From NCBI GenBank assembly GCA_903917735.1, contig CAIXBR010000066.1:1-32339 (forward strand): a stretch of DNA of 32,339 bases, written 5' to 3'. This document shows, one piece after another, positions 22,906-32,339 of this stretch (the stretch's first letter is position 1; the number at the start of each line of letters is the position of its first letter). This stretch comes from an uncultured Elusimicrobia bacterium (GTDB taxonomy: Bacteria; Elusimicrobiota; Elusimicrobia; Elusimicrobiales; UBA9959). The position numbers were made by a program, and so were the translations under genes. The notes beneath the pieces were generated by a model that had not been told where the DNA came from, did no database searches, and saw only the letters and a program-made list of their open reading frames with translations.

Positions 22906-23437
22906 ATGGATTGCCTTCTGGCTGTCTGCCAGGGACCGGCTTATGTCAAACTTTACCCCATTATAATCTGCGCCTTATTCACCGGAATGCGGCAGGGCGA
23001 GATATTAAGGCTTGACTGGAAGAATATTGATCTGGAGCACGGGACGATATATATACTAATTTCAAAGTCAGGTAAGCCACGGGAAGTGCCTATAGCTGCC
23101 AGGTTGAAAGAAATAATGTTAAATATTAGGCCGAAGCTGGAGGGGAAAGTTTTTGAAATAACGCATATAACCCTAAGGCGGCTGTTCGCCCGGTTGAAAG
23201 CGGAATCCGGCATACCCTATTTCAGATTTCATGACCTGCGGCACACGTTTGCGAGCCATTTTTACATGAAGACGATGGATTTATACGCCCTGCAAAAGCT
23301 CTTGGGCCGCTTCTCCGCAGATGACACAGCGCTATGCCCATCTGTCGAAAGACCACATAAATGCCACCATGACGGCCTTTGAGTCCGTGATGCCGATGGC
23401 ACCCAGGCCGGGCATTTCGGCGGTGGCGGCACCATGA
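22906..23437 (+). pseudogene. Frameshifted tyrosine recombinase (phage-type integrase), catalytic half
   Basis: Only the catalytic domain remains. From 22906 the frame gives LFTGMRQGEILRLDW (first catalytic Arg), SKSGKPREVPI (beta-hairpin lysine) and FHDLRHTFASHF (HxxR box), then LYALQKLLG. Just there the frame shifts: the expected continuation SPQMTQRYAHLSKDH, with the nucleophile tyrosine codon at 23333-23335, lies in the next frame and runs to a stop at 23435-23437. A loss of two bases, or gain of one, near 23307-23312 would explain it. The N-terminal DNA-binding domain is absent; stops in all plausible frames lie upstream. It is evidence of an old integration event. Confidence 0.85.
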
Positions 23438-23786
23438 AACCGGGAGCCGACTTCGCTCAATTTGGCTGTATATAGTTCTATTTAGTTCTAGTTGGGTTTA
23501 GTAATTTGCCACCAAATTGGACACCAGACACTCATTTCCCAAATAAACCCTTCATCCCATCCATCAGCGCTTTAATATGGAACGGCGTGTATCTTATCGT
23601 TTAAGGAATAGCGCTTTATATCTATGGTCATGGCTACAGATCATGAACGGAATACGCAGCTTTTTCAACAGCGGGCCGTTTTCAGGCTCATCCTGCGTAG
23701 GAAACCGGGAAAATTTCAGGTTCATCATGCATTGGATAATTCTGAGGTGGATAATTTCTGAGGAGGCCTTCGGTAACATTTTAAGT
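23438..23786. other. AT-richer non-coding stretch with short repeats
   Basis: No convincing gene is seen. The stretch holds several short direct repeats: TAGTTCTA near 23474-23490, and TGGATAATTCTGAGG (23733-23747) followed at once by TGGATAATTTCTGAGG (23748-23763). A 71-codon frame at 23577-23792 lacks coding character. Confidence 0.5.
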
Positions 23787-23828
23787 GATTAAATAGGGTG
23801 GATTAAATACGGGAGATTAAATACGGGA
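23787..23828 (+). repeat. Three 14-bp direct repeats abutting the promoter
   Basis: GATTAAATAGGGTG, GATTAAATACGGGA and GATTAAATACGGGA follow without gaps and end two bases before the -35 box of the giant gene. Copies two and three are identical. The position suits an activator or repressor binding array. Confidence 0.85.
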
Positions 23829-23830
23829 GG

Positions 23831-23859
23831 TTGACATTCGGCGGATACGTTGCTAGAAT
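23831..23859 (+). promoter_or_regulatory. Consensus sigma-70 promoter of the giant DUF11 gene
   Basis: TTGACA at 23831-23836 and TAGAAT at 23854-23859 with an exact 17-base spacer. The start of transcription would be near 23866, about 60 bases before the GTG start. Confidence 0.8.
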
Positions 23860-23924
23860 ACTTTACTTTCATAATTGATTTCGGGCTAGGCTGTTCCAAA
23901 AATAACTGTTTAATATTGGATAAT

Positions 23925-26900
23925 GTGTCCGCTGAAAGAATAAAGTCATTCACGGCTAAAACTGTATTCGCCCTTTGTCTATCCGGGGTAATGTGGGCTT
24001 TTGCCCCCGTGGCGCACGCCTTTGACCTGAATATCTCCAAGTTCGAAGACTCTCCCGACCCTGTTGCCGCCAGCTCCCTTGTCCGGTACGAGATCTGGGT
24101 CGAGAACAGCGAAGACGATACCGCGCCCAACGCCACACTGAAGGTGCCGATCCCGGCGGGAGCGGTCTTTGTCGCGGTGGATAACGGCCTCTGTGTGCAC
24201 GACGGAGGCAGTCCCGGCAACGTGAATTGTTCCTTCGGGAACCTCCTCGGCACCGCCCATTCGCCCGCCGGCCCCGTCATGGTAGTTAAGATAGATGTTC
24301 GGGTCACCGTGCCCGGGCTTGCTTACATTACCACGACCGCTTCGGTCGCACCCACGGAGCTAGATTCAAACATCGAGAATAATCACCAGAGCCAGGGGAC
24401 CACGGTCACAGAAGGCGCCGATCTCGCGCTTGTAAAGGGCGGCCCGGCTACCGCGTATTACGGGACGACCATCGGCTTTACGCTGGACGTGACGAACAAT
24501 GGCCCTAACGACTCCACCGGACAGAGGGTAACGGACGTGCTGCCCTCCGGGCTTACTTATGTTTCCGGCAGCGGCACCGGCTGGAGCTGCTCATCCTCCG
24601 GGCAGACCGTAACCTGCGACAATGCGGAAACGCTCGCGAACGGCGCCTCGGCGCCCACCCTGACCATCAATGCCTCGATAGGGAACGGGATCACGGGGGT
24701 CGTCACCAACGCGGCTACCGTCAGCGTGACCGGCGACAACCCTGACGGGAACGGGGCGAACGACACGGCCACGCACGACGTCACCGTCTCAGCGCCGCCT
24801 CCGCCCACCAGCACTGACGTCCGCATTGGAAAGACGGTCTCCCCGAACCCGGTCGTAGGCGACGGTCCGATAAATTTCAGTATCACCGTAACAAACGGCG
24901 GAGCGCTGATCTCCACCGGCATCGTGGTCACCGATACGCTGCCGGACAACCTTTTAAACCTTCATGTTACCAGCAACGGCGGCATGGATTCGTGCTCCCT
25001 GGACGGGTTCGCTCTCACGTGCCATCTGGCGACACTGGCCGCTAACACCTCCGCAGCCGCCATTACTATCGCCGGCAACGCGCCTGCCAGCGCCGATATC
25101 CCGCTCTATCCCGGGCAGGCCGGTTCCAATACCGCGACCGTTTCCATCTCATCCCCGACAGATTCCAACCTGGTGAATAATTCAAGCACGACCTATTATA
25201 CTCTGCTGAAGAACGGGGTGGACATGAGCATTTCCAAGTCCAAGTCGCCTGGATACCTCATTCCCTCTGACGGCAATACCCAGATGACCGCTTCCATCAG
25301 GGTGCGGAACTCCGGCACGGCCGCGGCCGTCTCCGGCGGCATAACGGTGACCGATACGCTGAGCTCCCTTGAGACCTATGTCTCCGCTTCCGGTTCCGAC
25401 TGGAACTGCATCCACAGCGGCGGCGACCCGGGCGGCATTGTCACCTGCACATACAATACGACGCTCAATATTAACTCTTATTCGTCCTATATCACCGTTG
25501 TAACCAGCGCAACCATGTCCGCGGGCACGGCTACCGACACGGCCGTAGTTTCATACTCCGGCACGGAAATCAATCCGGGCAATGAAACCGCGAGCGCAAG
25601 CGTTACCATTACTGCCCAGAAGGCGGATATCATCATGACAGTCAAAACCTCCACCGAGGCGAGCGGGGATAATATCCTCAGCAATACCGACCCCGGACAT
25701 GAGACCACTATCACCTATATCTCATCAATGACGAACGCCGGCCCGAACACGTCCAATAATGTCCAGTTCACCGACACCATTCCGGGGTGCCTGTCCGGCA
25801 CCGGCCTCATAGCCAATTATTTCACGACCCAAAATCCCACAGCGGCACCCTGTACCATCAATAGCTGTCATGTTACCTGCAATATGGGGATCATGAACGT
25901 GGGCGATTGGGCTTCGGTGGCCATCATGGAATCTCGGCCCATGCAAAGCGGCGAACTGACCAATACGGCTTATGTGTATCCGCTTGATATCGCCGACCCC
26001 GACCACTCCAATAATTACAAGACCGCGAACTCTATCACGGTTCAGGAACTGCAGGCGGATATTCAGGCCGTCAGCAAGACGTCCGATGACCCCAACCATA
26101 ACGGCACCCTGGACAATGTGGGCGAGAGCACCATAACGTACTCGGTCCTGATAAGGAATAACGGTCCGACCGATTCCACGAACGTTCGGTTTACCGATAC
26201 CGTGCCGGTCTACTCGGCGGCCGTCGGCGGGCGGCCTGCCACCGGGATAACCGCGTCCTATGCGACAGCCCTCGTTCCGGCGACGCCCTGCTCCGTCTCC
26301 GGCGCGAACGTCACCTGCCCCATGGGATCCATGCGCGTGAACGATACGGCTACCGTCACTATCCTGGCCGTCAGGCCGATGCTGGACGGCCAGCACGCCA
26401 ATACCGGCACCGCCCAGCCGTTCGACATTACCGATCCCACCCCGGGGAACAATTCCGTGATCGACCAGTACCCTGTGAACGTGCAGGCCATCGCCGATAT
26501 CCAGATGGTATCCAAGACGGTCACGCCGACCTCGGTCCGGTCCGGAGTGGAAGCCGTCTACGTGATGACCATACGCAATAACGGCCCGTCTGCGGCCAGC
26601 AACATCGTGGTGACCGATGTGTTCAATCCGGCCGGCGTAGGAGGGTTCACCCTGCTGAGCGCCGCCCAGAGCGAGGGCGGGTCGTGCTCCATGGTAGACA
26701 GCACCATCACCTGCCCCACGATCGGCGCCATGACCTCCGGGGAACAGCAGTCCGTAACGGTCAGGATCCGCCCGAACTATATGGCCACCCCGACGAATCC
26801 TCGTATACTCCCGAACACCGCTACGGTCGTCACAGCCTCGGTGGAAAGCAGCACTACGAACAACAAGGCTTTCGCGAACCTGACCATTACCCCCGACCTA

Positions 26901-29900
26901 GTGGACATGCTGGTAAACCAGGTCGACCTGGCCGATCCGGTCGGGTATGTGCAAACCATAACAGACCCCCAGACGGACAACATCATCACCTACAAGATTG
27001 ACGTGCATAATCTCGGGCCGTCATATGCTACGAACGTCCATTTTACCGACACGGTGGTCCCTCCGCCCAACAGGACCGTGACTTTTATGGGCGACAAGGC
27101 CGCGCCCGGCGACCCCCTCGGGAACAACATCTGCTCCCACGTCGGAGAGAGCAACGACCACGACGCCCCTGTAGTCCATGACTGCTCCGTAGGAGAACTT
27201 GCGGCCGACGGCACATATACGCGTTACCTCGACTACCGCGTAAACATCCAGCCCGGGTGGGGCGGAGATACGGTCTACAGCACGGCCACGGTCACCACCA
27301 ACGAGAACGAACAGTCGATGCTCAACAACACCAGCGTCGAGCATACCACGATCCGGATGAAATCGGACCTGCAGATAACCAAAACCTCAAGCAAGGATAT
27401 CGTGGCTTTGCGGGAGCCTTTCACGTATACCGTTACAGTTCACAACAACGGTCCCGGGGACAGCAATGTCGCGTTCGGCTCGGACAACTTTCTGACGGAT
27501 TACCTGCCCGCCGGCATGCAGCTTACCGGCGCGCCGAGTTCCAGCCAGGGTTCCTGCACCGGCGACTCCAGCGACATAAGTTTCAACTGCGATCTCGGCA
27601 GTATCAACAACGCGGCAAGCGTGGTCGTTACGGTCCCGGTCAGGGTCACGACCTATCCGGCGGGCGGCACCATCACCAATGTCTCCTCGGTGACCACGGT
27701 GAACATCGACACCAACCTGACGAACAACGTCGCCAGCAAGAACGTGACCGTGCTGAAGTCGTCGCTTTCGGGCTTTGTCTACGTGGACGCGGATTTTGAC
27801 GGTATAAAGGATGGCGGCGAAGCCGGCATCCCGGGCGTGCAGGTCGTCCTGACCGGCACCGACGCGTGGGGCAACGCCGTAAGCAGCACGGCCGTCACGG
27901 CTGCCAACGGCTCATACCTGTTCGACATGCTAACCTCATCGGGCCCAAGCGGCTATACCGTCACCGAGCCCTCACAGCCGACCTCCTACCTTGACGGGAA
28001 CGAGACCGCGGGGAGCATCGGCGGCTCGACGGCCGTCAACGAGGTCATTTCGGCCGTTCCGCTGGTGGCCGGCCAGAACGTCACGGATTACAATTTCGGC
28101 GAGTTCCCGCTGCCCGTAGATATCGCCAAGACCGTGGACGTCTCTTCCGCCGTCATCGGCTCTACCGTAGTTTACACCATAACCGCGCCTTTCACTCCGG
28201 TCGGCCGGCCGATCTACGGCCTGCGGATACAGGACGCGCTGCCTAACGGGCTCTCTCTGACGGGTATCTCGCACAACGCCGGAACGCTCGCGCCGGGCGA
28301 CTGCGGTTCCATTTCAATTTCCTCGACCAACTCGGGGAATAATATGGATATCACTTACAGCTGCCTACCGCCTAATACGCAGGCCGTCATTATAGCCACG
28401 ATGGCGGTGAGGGATATCGCCGGCAACCAGTCCGGGACCATCCTCACCAACGGGGCGGGGTACACCTGGAAGAAAACGCCGGGCGGCTCAGTGGAGCCGA
28501 CGGTATCCGTATCTGGCATCACCACCAGGGTGCTGGAGCCGGACCTGCAACTGACGAAGGTAGTCATCTCCTCCAGCATGGCGGACTCGTCCAAGGGACT
28601 GCAGGCCGGGGATACGCTCCGCTACCGCATTAGTATCGCAAATATCAGCGGACCCAACCAGGCGACCGCCTATGACCTGGTCCTCCTCGACCGGGCGGAC
28701 GATAACCTGACAAATATCATCATCCACCCCGTACTGAATGACCCGGGCCCCCCGAACTTCGACGGTCATGCCGGAGGCTACAATGCCTATCACTGGAACC
28801 TCACGGACCCGCTCCTTCCGGGCGCGACCTATCAATTCGATGCCGAATTCACCCTGAGCCAGACAGTGCAGTCGTCGCAGCAGCTGATCAACTACGCCAC
28901 CGTGACCTGGACCTCTCTGGAAGGCGCGGTGCCCGGCGAACGCACCGGTGACGGCGGCGTGGACGACTATCGGGCCTCCGCCGCCACACCGATCATGGTA
29001 ACTATTACCCCCGCGCATGTCGAGAAGACCGTTGCCACCGGCTTGACATACACTATAGGCCAGCTTGTTACCTACCATGTCGCATACACGTTCGGCAAAG
29101 GCAGCGTGAATGGCGTGCATATACTTGACACCCTGCCCGCCGGGCTCGCCTTCAGCGGCGTAACGCTATCCGCAACCAATGTGGAGAAAGGAGGAGGCGG
29201 GACCGTCGTATTTATCAGCTCTCCGACCGCCGGCGCCACCGGAACCCTTGATTTCGAACTGGGCGACCTGCGGAGCACCGATTACGGCCCGGAGGTCGAC
29301 TTGAATATTACGGCGCGAGTGCTGGATGACCCCGCCAACTTCAACTGGCATACCCTGACCAATACCATACGCGCCACTATCACGACATCGACCGGCGGCG
29401 TGATTACTGTCCCGCCGGTGAACCCGCCGCCAGTGGTAACCGTCTATGAGCCGCACCTGTCATTGGGTAAGACCTTGCGCGCGGGCCAGCCGTACGTGGT
29501 AGGTAAGAGCGCGGCCGTAGCCTACCGTATAACCGTTACCAACACGGGGCCCAGCCCCGCCTACGACACACAGGTAAAGGACACGCTGCCCTACGGTCTG
29601 CGGGTGTCGCAGCTCAGAAGCACTGCCACGATAGACGGTGTCGAGGTTCCTGTGACCCCGTCCTATACCCCGGGCACCGACGGCGTTATCCTGTGGACCC
29701 TCAGCGATGCGCAGGATATCCCCGCCTCGATCCCCGGCTCTACGCGCACTCTCGTTATCGACTACGATGTGCAGACCGACGCGGGCCTGGGCGGCGGGCT
29801 GATCCTGACCAACTCGTCGCGCGTGGAGGAGTATTTCTCCAAGCCCGGCACCGATCCGACCCAGCGCCGCCATTATGATGCGACACCGAGCTCGGCGGCC

Positions 29901-32339
29901 ACGGTAATCACTCCGACTCCGGGAATACAGAAGGTTGTCAGCGTTTCCACCGCCGTCATAGGCGCGCCTGTCTCCTATACCATCCGCGTGCCTTCCACCA
30001 CGCTCGACGTCACGATTTACAAACTGCACGTGCTGGACGCCTTGCCGGCCGGACTGACGGTTTCGCAGATCTCGTTTAATGGCGACCTCGCCCCCGGTTC
30101 CTGCGGCGGCGCGCTTGGCGTGACGAATCACAATGACCCCGTGACCAACACTATCGACCTGACCTATGACTGTCTGCCGCCGAACACGCAGATGGTCATC
30201 AGCGCCACAGGCACCGTGCGCGATTACGCGGGCAACCAAGAGGGGACTGGCCTGGCCAATATCTCCACGTTCACCTGGGCCAGGACAGCCCTCGAGACGC
30301 CCCAGAGCCCGGTCCAGACCCCCGCCGTCAATACGACGGTCAGGGAGCCTGTGCTGACGATAGAGAAAACCTTAGCGCAGACCTTCATGTCCAATTCGGG
30401 CCAGGGCCTGCAGCAGGGCGACACGGTGCAGTACCATATTAAGGTGACCAACGTTCACGGTTCATACGAGGCCGCGGCTTACGATCTGGTCATCCGCGAC
30501 AGCATCGATTCGACCCTTTCTTTGACGACCGTCATCCCGTACCCGGACAATCCCGGCCCGATAGGCGCTACCACAGCCCCCGGCTTAAATATCTCTACCT
30601 GGAGCGTGCCCGGCCCCCTGCAGCCTGGAGAAACCTTTGAATTCGACCTTAAGTTCACCGTCGGGGTGGGTGTGCAGCCGCAGCAGGGGCTGGTTAACCG
30701 CTCAAGCGTGACATGGACTTCGATGGAAGGCGCTGTGGCCGGCGAGCGCACCGGCGCCGGCGAAGTGGACGACTATTCGGCGGGCGGCCAGACCGTGGTC
30801 CAGATAACCGCCGGCCCCTCGCACGTAGAGAAGTACCTGGTAGGAGTCTCCAGCTACGGCGTGGGGGGGCTGGCCACCTACCGCATTGATTTTAAGTTCG
30901 GACGGGGTACGGTGAACGGCGTGCACCTGTTCGACACGCTGCCGGACGGGCTTATCTTCAGCAGCGCGGTCGTGGCCACCAGCAATGTGCAGCAGTCGCC
31001 GGGCGGCGGAGCCGTTACTATAATAGGCGGCGGCCCTCCGGCCGGCGCCACCGGCGCCCTTGATTTTCCGCTGGGCAACCTTCAGAGCGTCCTGACGGAC
31101 CCGCTAGTTTCTCTTTATGTTACATCGCGCGTGAAGAATGACCCGGCGGTCAATGTGAACGGCCATATCCTGCACAACAACGTCCGCGCCGAGGTTCTTT
31201 CCTCGACCGGGGAAGTGGTTACTGTCCCGCCGACCGTTCCTATCTCCAGTATCACCGTGGTCGAACCCGCGCTCTCATTGGGCAAGACGCTGCGCGCTGG
31301 CCAGCCTTACGTGGTCGGAGCGGGCACTACCGTCGCCTACCGCATCACCGTTACGAACACGGGGCCGGGCCCCGCTTACAACACCCAGGCAAAGGACACA
31401 CTGCCCGTAGGAATGCGCGCGTGGACCCCGGTAATGAGCTCCGCCACGTTGGACGGCGTCAGCGTGGGCGTGTCGCTAAATTATACTGCCGAAACCGGGG
31501 TAGTGCTGTGGAACCTGAGCGATGCGCAGTCTATCCCTGGCTCGATCCCTGGTTCCACGCGCACACTGGTCATTGACTACGACGCGCAGACCGACGCTGG
31601 CCTGGGCGGCGGTTTTACGCTGACAAACCTGGCCTATGTCACGGAATACTATTCTTCTCCCAGTTCCGATCCGAACGAGCGCCGCAAATATGACGTGACC
31701 CCGAGTTCAGCGGCCACGGTTGTCACGCCGACCCCGGGGATCAGCAAAACCGTAAATTATTCCACGGCCACAATAGGCGGAACGGTCTCCTACACAATCC
31801 GCGTGCCTTCCACCACACTCAATATCTCCGTCTACAAGCTGCGCGTGCTTGATACTATCCCGGCCGGCCTGACCGTCACCGGCGTTTGGTATAACGGCGC
31901 GGATATCGTGCCCGGCGTCTGCGGCTCCATCAACGCCATCAATAATATTTCAGGTAACTATATCGACCTTGCCTACGACTGTCTACCGCCCAACGCGCAG
32001 ATGGTCATCAGCGCCACGGGCACCGTGCGCGATATCGCGGACAACCAGCAGGGGACCGCCCTGAATAATATCTCCACTTTCACCTGGGCCAGGACCGCCT
32101 TGGAAGCCGCACAGGGCCTGACCTCTGCCCCCAGTGTCACCACGACCCTCAAGGAGCCTGTGTTGGCGATAGATAAGACCCTGCTGTACGTCACCACGGC
32201 GAGCATCACGCAGGGCCTGCAGGCGGGGGACAAGGTGATGTACCAGATAAAGGTGGTCAACAGCACTGGCTCGACCGTTTCCCCGGCTTATAATCTGGTC
32301 ATACGCGACCTGGCGGATTCCAACCTTATTTCGCCGGTA
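23925..32339 (+). CDS. Giant secreted DUF11-repeat protein, 3' end outside the window
   Basis: The frame is open from the GTG at 23925 to the last base, 2805 codons; I checked the reading at about ten points. Residues 1 to about 37 are a signal peptide (basic start, core VFALCLSGVMWAFA, then PVAHA). After a first beta domain, DUF11 domains of roughly 130-145 residues begin near 166, 298, 433, 568, 712, 858, 991 and 1148, each opening with a D-x-x-x-x-K-like strand and containing a VTNNGP-type motif. About 1281-1398 is an SdrD_B/Cna-B-like domain (GFVYVDADFDGIKDGGEAG). From 1399 a larger unit repeats: 1399-1999, 2000-2604 and 2605 onward. Most domains carry a cysteine pair. A TTG at 23916 is an alternative start; the SD is weak. 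Likely an extracellular adhesin or surface-layer fibre; anchor and function cannot be seen here. Confidence 0.9.
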   Translation, partial: MSAERIKSFTAKTVFALCLSGVMWAFAPVAHAFDLNISKFEDSPDPVAASSLVRYEIWVENSEDDTAPNATLKVPIPAGAVFVAVDNGLCVHDGGSPGNVNCSFGNLLGTAHSPAGPVMVVKIDVRVTVPGLAYITTTASVAPTELDSNIENNHQSQGTTVTEGADLALVKGGPATAYYGTTIGFTLDVTNNGPNDSTGQRVTDVLPSGLTYVSGSGTGWSCSSSGQTVTCDNAETLANGASAPTLTINASIGNGITGVVTNAATVSVTGDNPDGNGANDTATHDVTVSAPPPPTSTDVRIGKTVSPNPVVGDGPINFSITVTNGGALISTGIVVTDTLPDNLLNLHVTSNGGMDSCSLDGFALTCHLATLAANTSAAAITIAGNAPASADIPLYPGQAGSNTATVSISSPTDSNLVNNSSTTYYTLLKNGVDMSISKSKSPGYLIPSDGNTQMTASIRVRNSGTAAAVSGGITVTDTLSSLETYVSASGSDWNCIHSGGDPGGIVTCTYNTTLNINSYSSYITVVTSATMSAGTATDTAVVSYSGTEINPGNETASASVTITAQKADIIMTVKTSTEASGDNILSNTDPGHETTITYISSMTNAGPNTSNNVQFTDTIPGCLSGTGLIANYFTTQNPTAAPCTINSCHVTCNMGIMNVGDWASVAIMESRPMQSGELTNTAYVYPLDIADPDHSNNYKTANSITVQELQADIQAVSKTSDDPNHNGTLDNVGESTITYSVLIRNNGPTDSTNVRFTDTVPVYSAAVGGRPATGITASYATALVPATPCSVSGANVTCPMGSMRVNDTATVTILAVRPMLDGQHANTGTAQPFDITDPTPGNNSVIDQYPVNVQAIADIQMVSKTVTPTSVRSGVEAVYVMTIRNNGPSAASNIVVTDVFNPAGVGGFTLLSAAQSEGGSCSMVDSTITCPTIGAMTSGEQQSVTVRIRPNYMATPTNPRILPNTATVVTASVESSTTNNKAFANLTITPDLVDMLVNQVDLADPVGYVQTITDPQTDNIITYKIDVHNLGPSYATNVHFTDTVVPPPNRTVTFMGDKAAPGDPLGNNICSHVGESNDHDAPVVHDCSVGELAADGTYTRYLDYRVNIQPGWGGDTVYSTATVTTNENEQSMLNNTSVEHTTIRMKSDLQITKTSSKDIVALREPFTYTVTVHNNGPGDSNVAFGSDNFLTDYLPAGMQLTGAPSSSQGSCTGDSSDISFNCDLGSINNAASVVVTVPVRVTTYPAGGTITNVSSVTTVNIDTNLTNNVASKNVTVLKSSLSGFVYVDADFDGIKDGGEAGIPGVQVVLTGTDAWGNAVSSTAVTAANGSYLFDMLTSSGPSGYTVTEPSQPTSYLDGNETAGSIGGSTAVNEVISAVPLVAGQNVTDYNFGEFPLPVDIAKTVDVSSAVIGSTVVYTITAPFTPVGRPIYGLRIQDALPNGLSLTGISHNAGTLAPGDCGSISISSTNSGNNMDITYSCLPPNTQAVIIATMAVRDIAGNQSGTILTNGAGYTWKKTPGGSVEPTVSVSGITTRVLEPDLQLTKVVISSSMADSSKGLQAGDTLRYRISIANISGPNQATAYDLVLLDRADDNLTNIIIHPVLNDPGPPNFDGHAGGYNAYHWNLTDPLLPGATYQFDAEFTLSQTVQSSQQLINYATVTWTSLEGAVPGERTGDGGVDDYRASAATPIMVTITPAHVEKTVATGLTYTIGQLVTYHVAYTFGKGSVNGVHILDTLPAGLAFSGVTLSATNVEKGGGGTVVFISSPTAGATGTLDFELGDLRSTDYGPEVDLNITARVLDDPANFNWHTLTNTIRATITTSTGGVITVPPVNPPPVVTVYEPHLSLGKTLRAGQPYVVGKSAAVAYRITVTNTGPSPAYDTQVKDTLPYGLRVSQLRSTATIDGVEVPVTPSYTPGTDGVILWTLSDAQDIPASIPGSTRTLVIDYDVQTDAGLGGGLILTNSSRVEEYFSKPGTDPTQRRHYDATPSSAATVITPTPGIQKVVSVSTAVIGAPVSYTIRVPSTTLDVTIYKLHVLDALPAGLTVSQISFNGDLAPGSCGGALGVTNHNDPVTNTIDLTYDCLPPNTQMVISATGTVRDYAGNQEGTGLANISTFTWARTALETPQSPVQTPAVNTTVREPVLTIEKTLAQTFMSNSGQGLQQGDTVQYHIKVTNVHGSYEAAAYDLVIRDSIDSTLSLTTVIPYPDNPGPIGATTAPGLNISTWSVPGPLQPGETFEFDLKFTVGVGVQPQQGLVNRSSVTWTSMEGAVAGERTGAGEVDDYSAGGQTVVQITAGPSHVEKYLVGVSSYGVGGLATYRIDFKFGRGTVNGVHLFDTLPDGLIFSSAVVATSNVQQSPGGGAVTIIGGGPPAGATGALDFPLGNLQSVLTDPLVSLYVTSRVKNDPAVNVNGHILHNNVRAEVLSSTGEVVTVPPTVPISSITVVEPALSLGKTLRAGQPYVVGAGTTVAYRITVTNTGPGPAYNTQAKDTLPVGMRAWTPVMSSATLDGVSVGVSLNYTAETGVVLWNLSDAQSIPGSIPGSTRTLVIDYDAQTDAGLGGGFTLTNLAYVTEYYSSPSSDPNERRKYDVTPSSAATVVTPTPGISKTVNYSTATIGGTVSYTIRVPSTTLNISVYKLRVLDTIPAGLTVTGVWYNGADIVPGVCGSINAINNISGNYIDLAYDCLPPNAQMVISATGTVRDIADNQQGTALNNISTFTWARTALEAAQGLTSAPSVTTTLKEPVLAIDKTLLYVTTASITQGLQAGDKVMYQIKVVNSTGSTVSPAYNLVIRDLADSNLISPV
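28119..32339 (+). repeat. Long-period super-repeat (about 1.8 kb) inside the giant gene
   Basis: Copy 1 is 28119-29921 (601 codons), copy 2 is 29922-31736 (605 codons) and copy 3 starts at 31737 and is cut by the window. Copies 1 and 2 each hold four domains in the same order, beginning at the AKTV/QKVV strand, then a GLQxGDTxxY domain, a HVEK domain with VNGVHxxDTLPxGL, and a LSLGKTLRAGQPYVVG domain. The last domains, at 29460 and 31275, are 1815 bases apart and very similar at DNA level. Confidence 0.88.

Noticed and set aside
23577..23792. A 71-codon frame before the giant gene
   Set aside because: It contains the duplicated TGGATAATT boxes, lacks an SD and has no coding-like composition.
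24557..31078. Many open frames on the minus strand opposite the giant gene
   Set aside because: They are biased-codon shadows of a continuous GC-rich coding frame on the plus strand and show no independent domain or SD.

Overview
The window is bacterial chromosome, GC-rich and gene-dense over its first 22.4 kb, then a looser stretch with relics of mobile DNA, then one giant surface-protein gene that runs off the right edge. A signal-peptide beta-barrel protein and an AsmA-like protein point to a diderm (Gram-negative type) cell. The mixture of a fused PurN-PurH, a short archaeal-like PurA, split glycine decarboxylase subunits (GcvPA and GcvPB) and giant DUF11 proteins fits an under-sampled lineage. 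Elusimicrobiota or a similar groundwater phylum is my guess, and nothing here proves it.

Layout. 1-296: an upstream region holding a 124-bp inverted-repeat element. 297-6105: purine synthesis down to AMP (purN-purH fusion, purB, purA), with a PAS histidine kinase on the opposite strand between purH and purB. 6106-8165: a run of broken genes (HEPN/MNT toxin-antitoxin tail, truncated surface protein, truncated AAA ATPase, a GCCGGAAA minisatellite) around one intact response regulator that has its own promoter. 8130-8692: a promoter, tRNA-Phe, a second response regulator and a bidirectional terminator. 8715-20822: a long minus-strand gene series, read from right to left: gcvT, gcvH, gcvPA, gcvPB, lipoate/octanoate transferase, a stand-alone Lrp/AsnC ligand domain, a response regulator, a small membrane-anchored protein, an M50-like protease, an AsmA-like protein, pyrE, SAM hydrolase and an RlmI-like methyltransferase. 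Many of these genes overlap by 1-8 bases. 20823-21235: a back-to-back promoter region with a long structured leader. 21236-22437: a beta-barrel protein, a terminator and a GreA/GreB-like factor. 22438-23830: a small unknown ORF, a frameshifted tyrosine recombinase and AT-richer repeated DNA. 23831-32339: a consensus sigma-70 promoter and a secreted protein of at least 2805 residues built from DUF11 domains, one SdrD_B-like domain and a roughly 605-residue super-repeat.

How it works together. The glycine cleavage system makes 5,10-methylene-THF, the precursor of the 10-formyl-THF used by both formyl transfers of the PurN-PurH fusion; PurB and PurA then take IMP to AMP. The ligase beside gcv would load the lipoyl group of GcvH. 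Three single-domain response regulators and one soluble PAS kinase suggest a signalling network whose partners are scattered on the chromosome. The most unusual items are the giant repeat protein with its tandem-repeat promoter, the PurN-PurH fusion, the structured leader at 21040-21235 and the 143-266 palindromic element.
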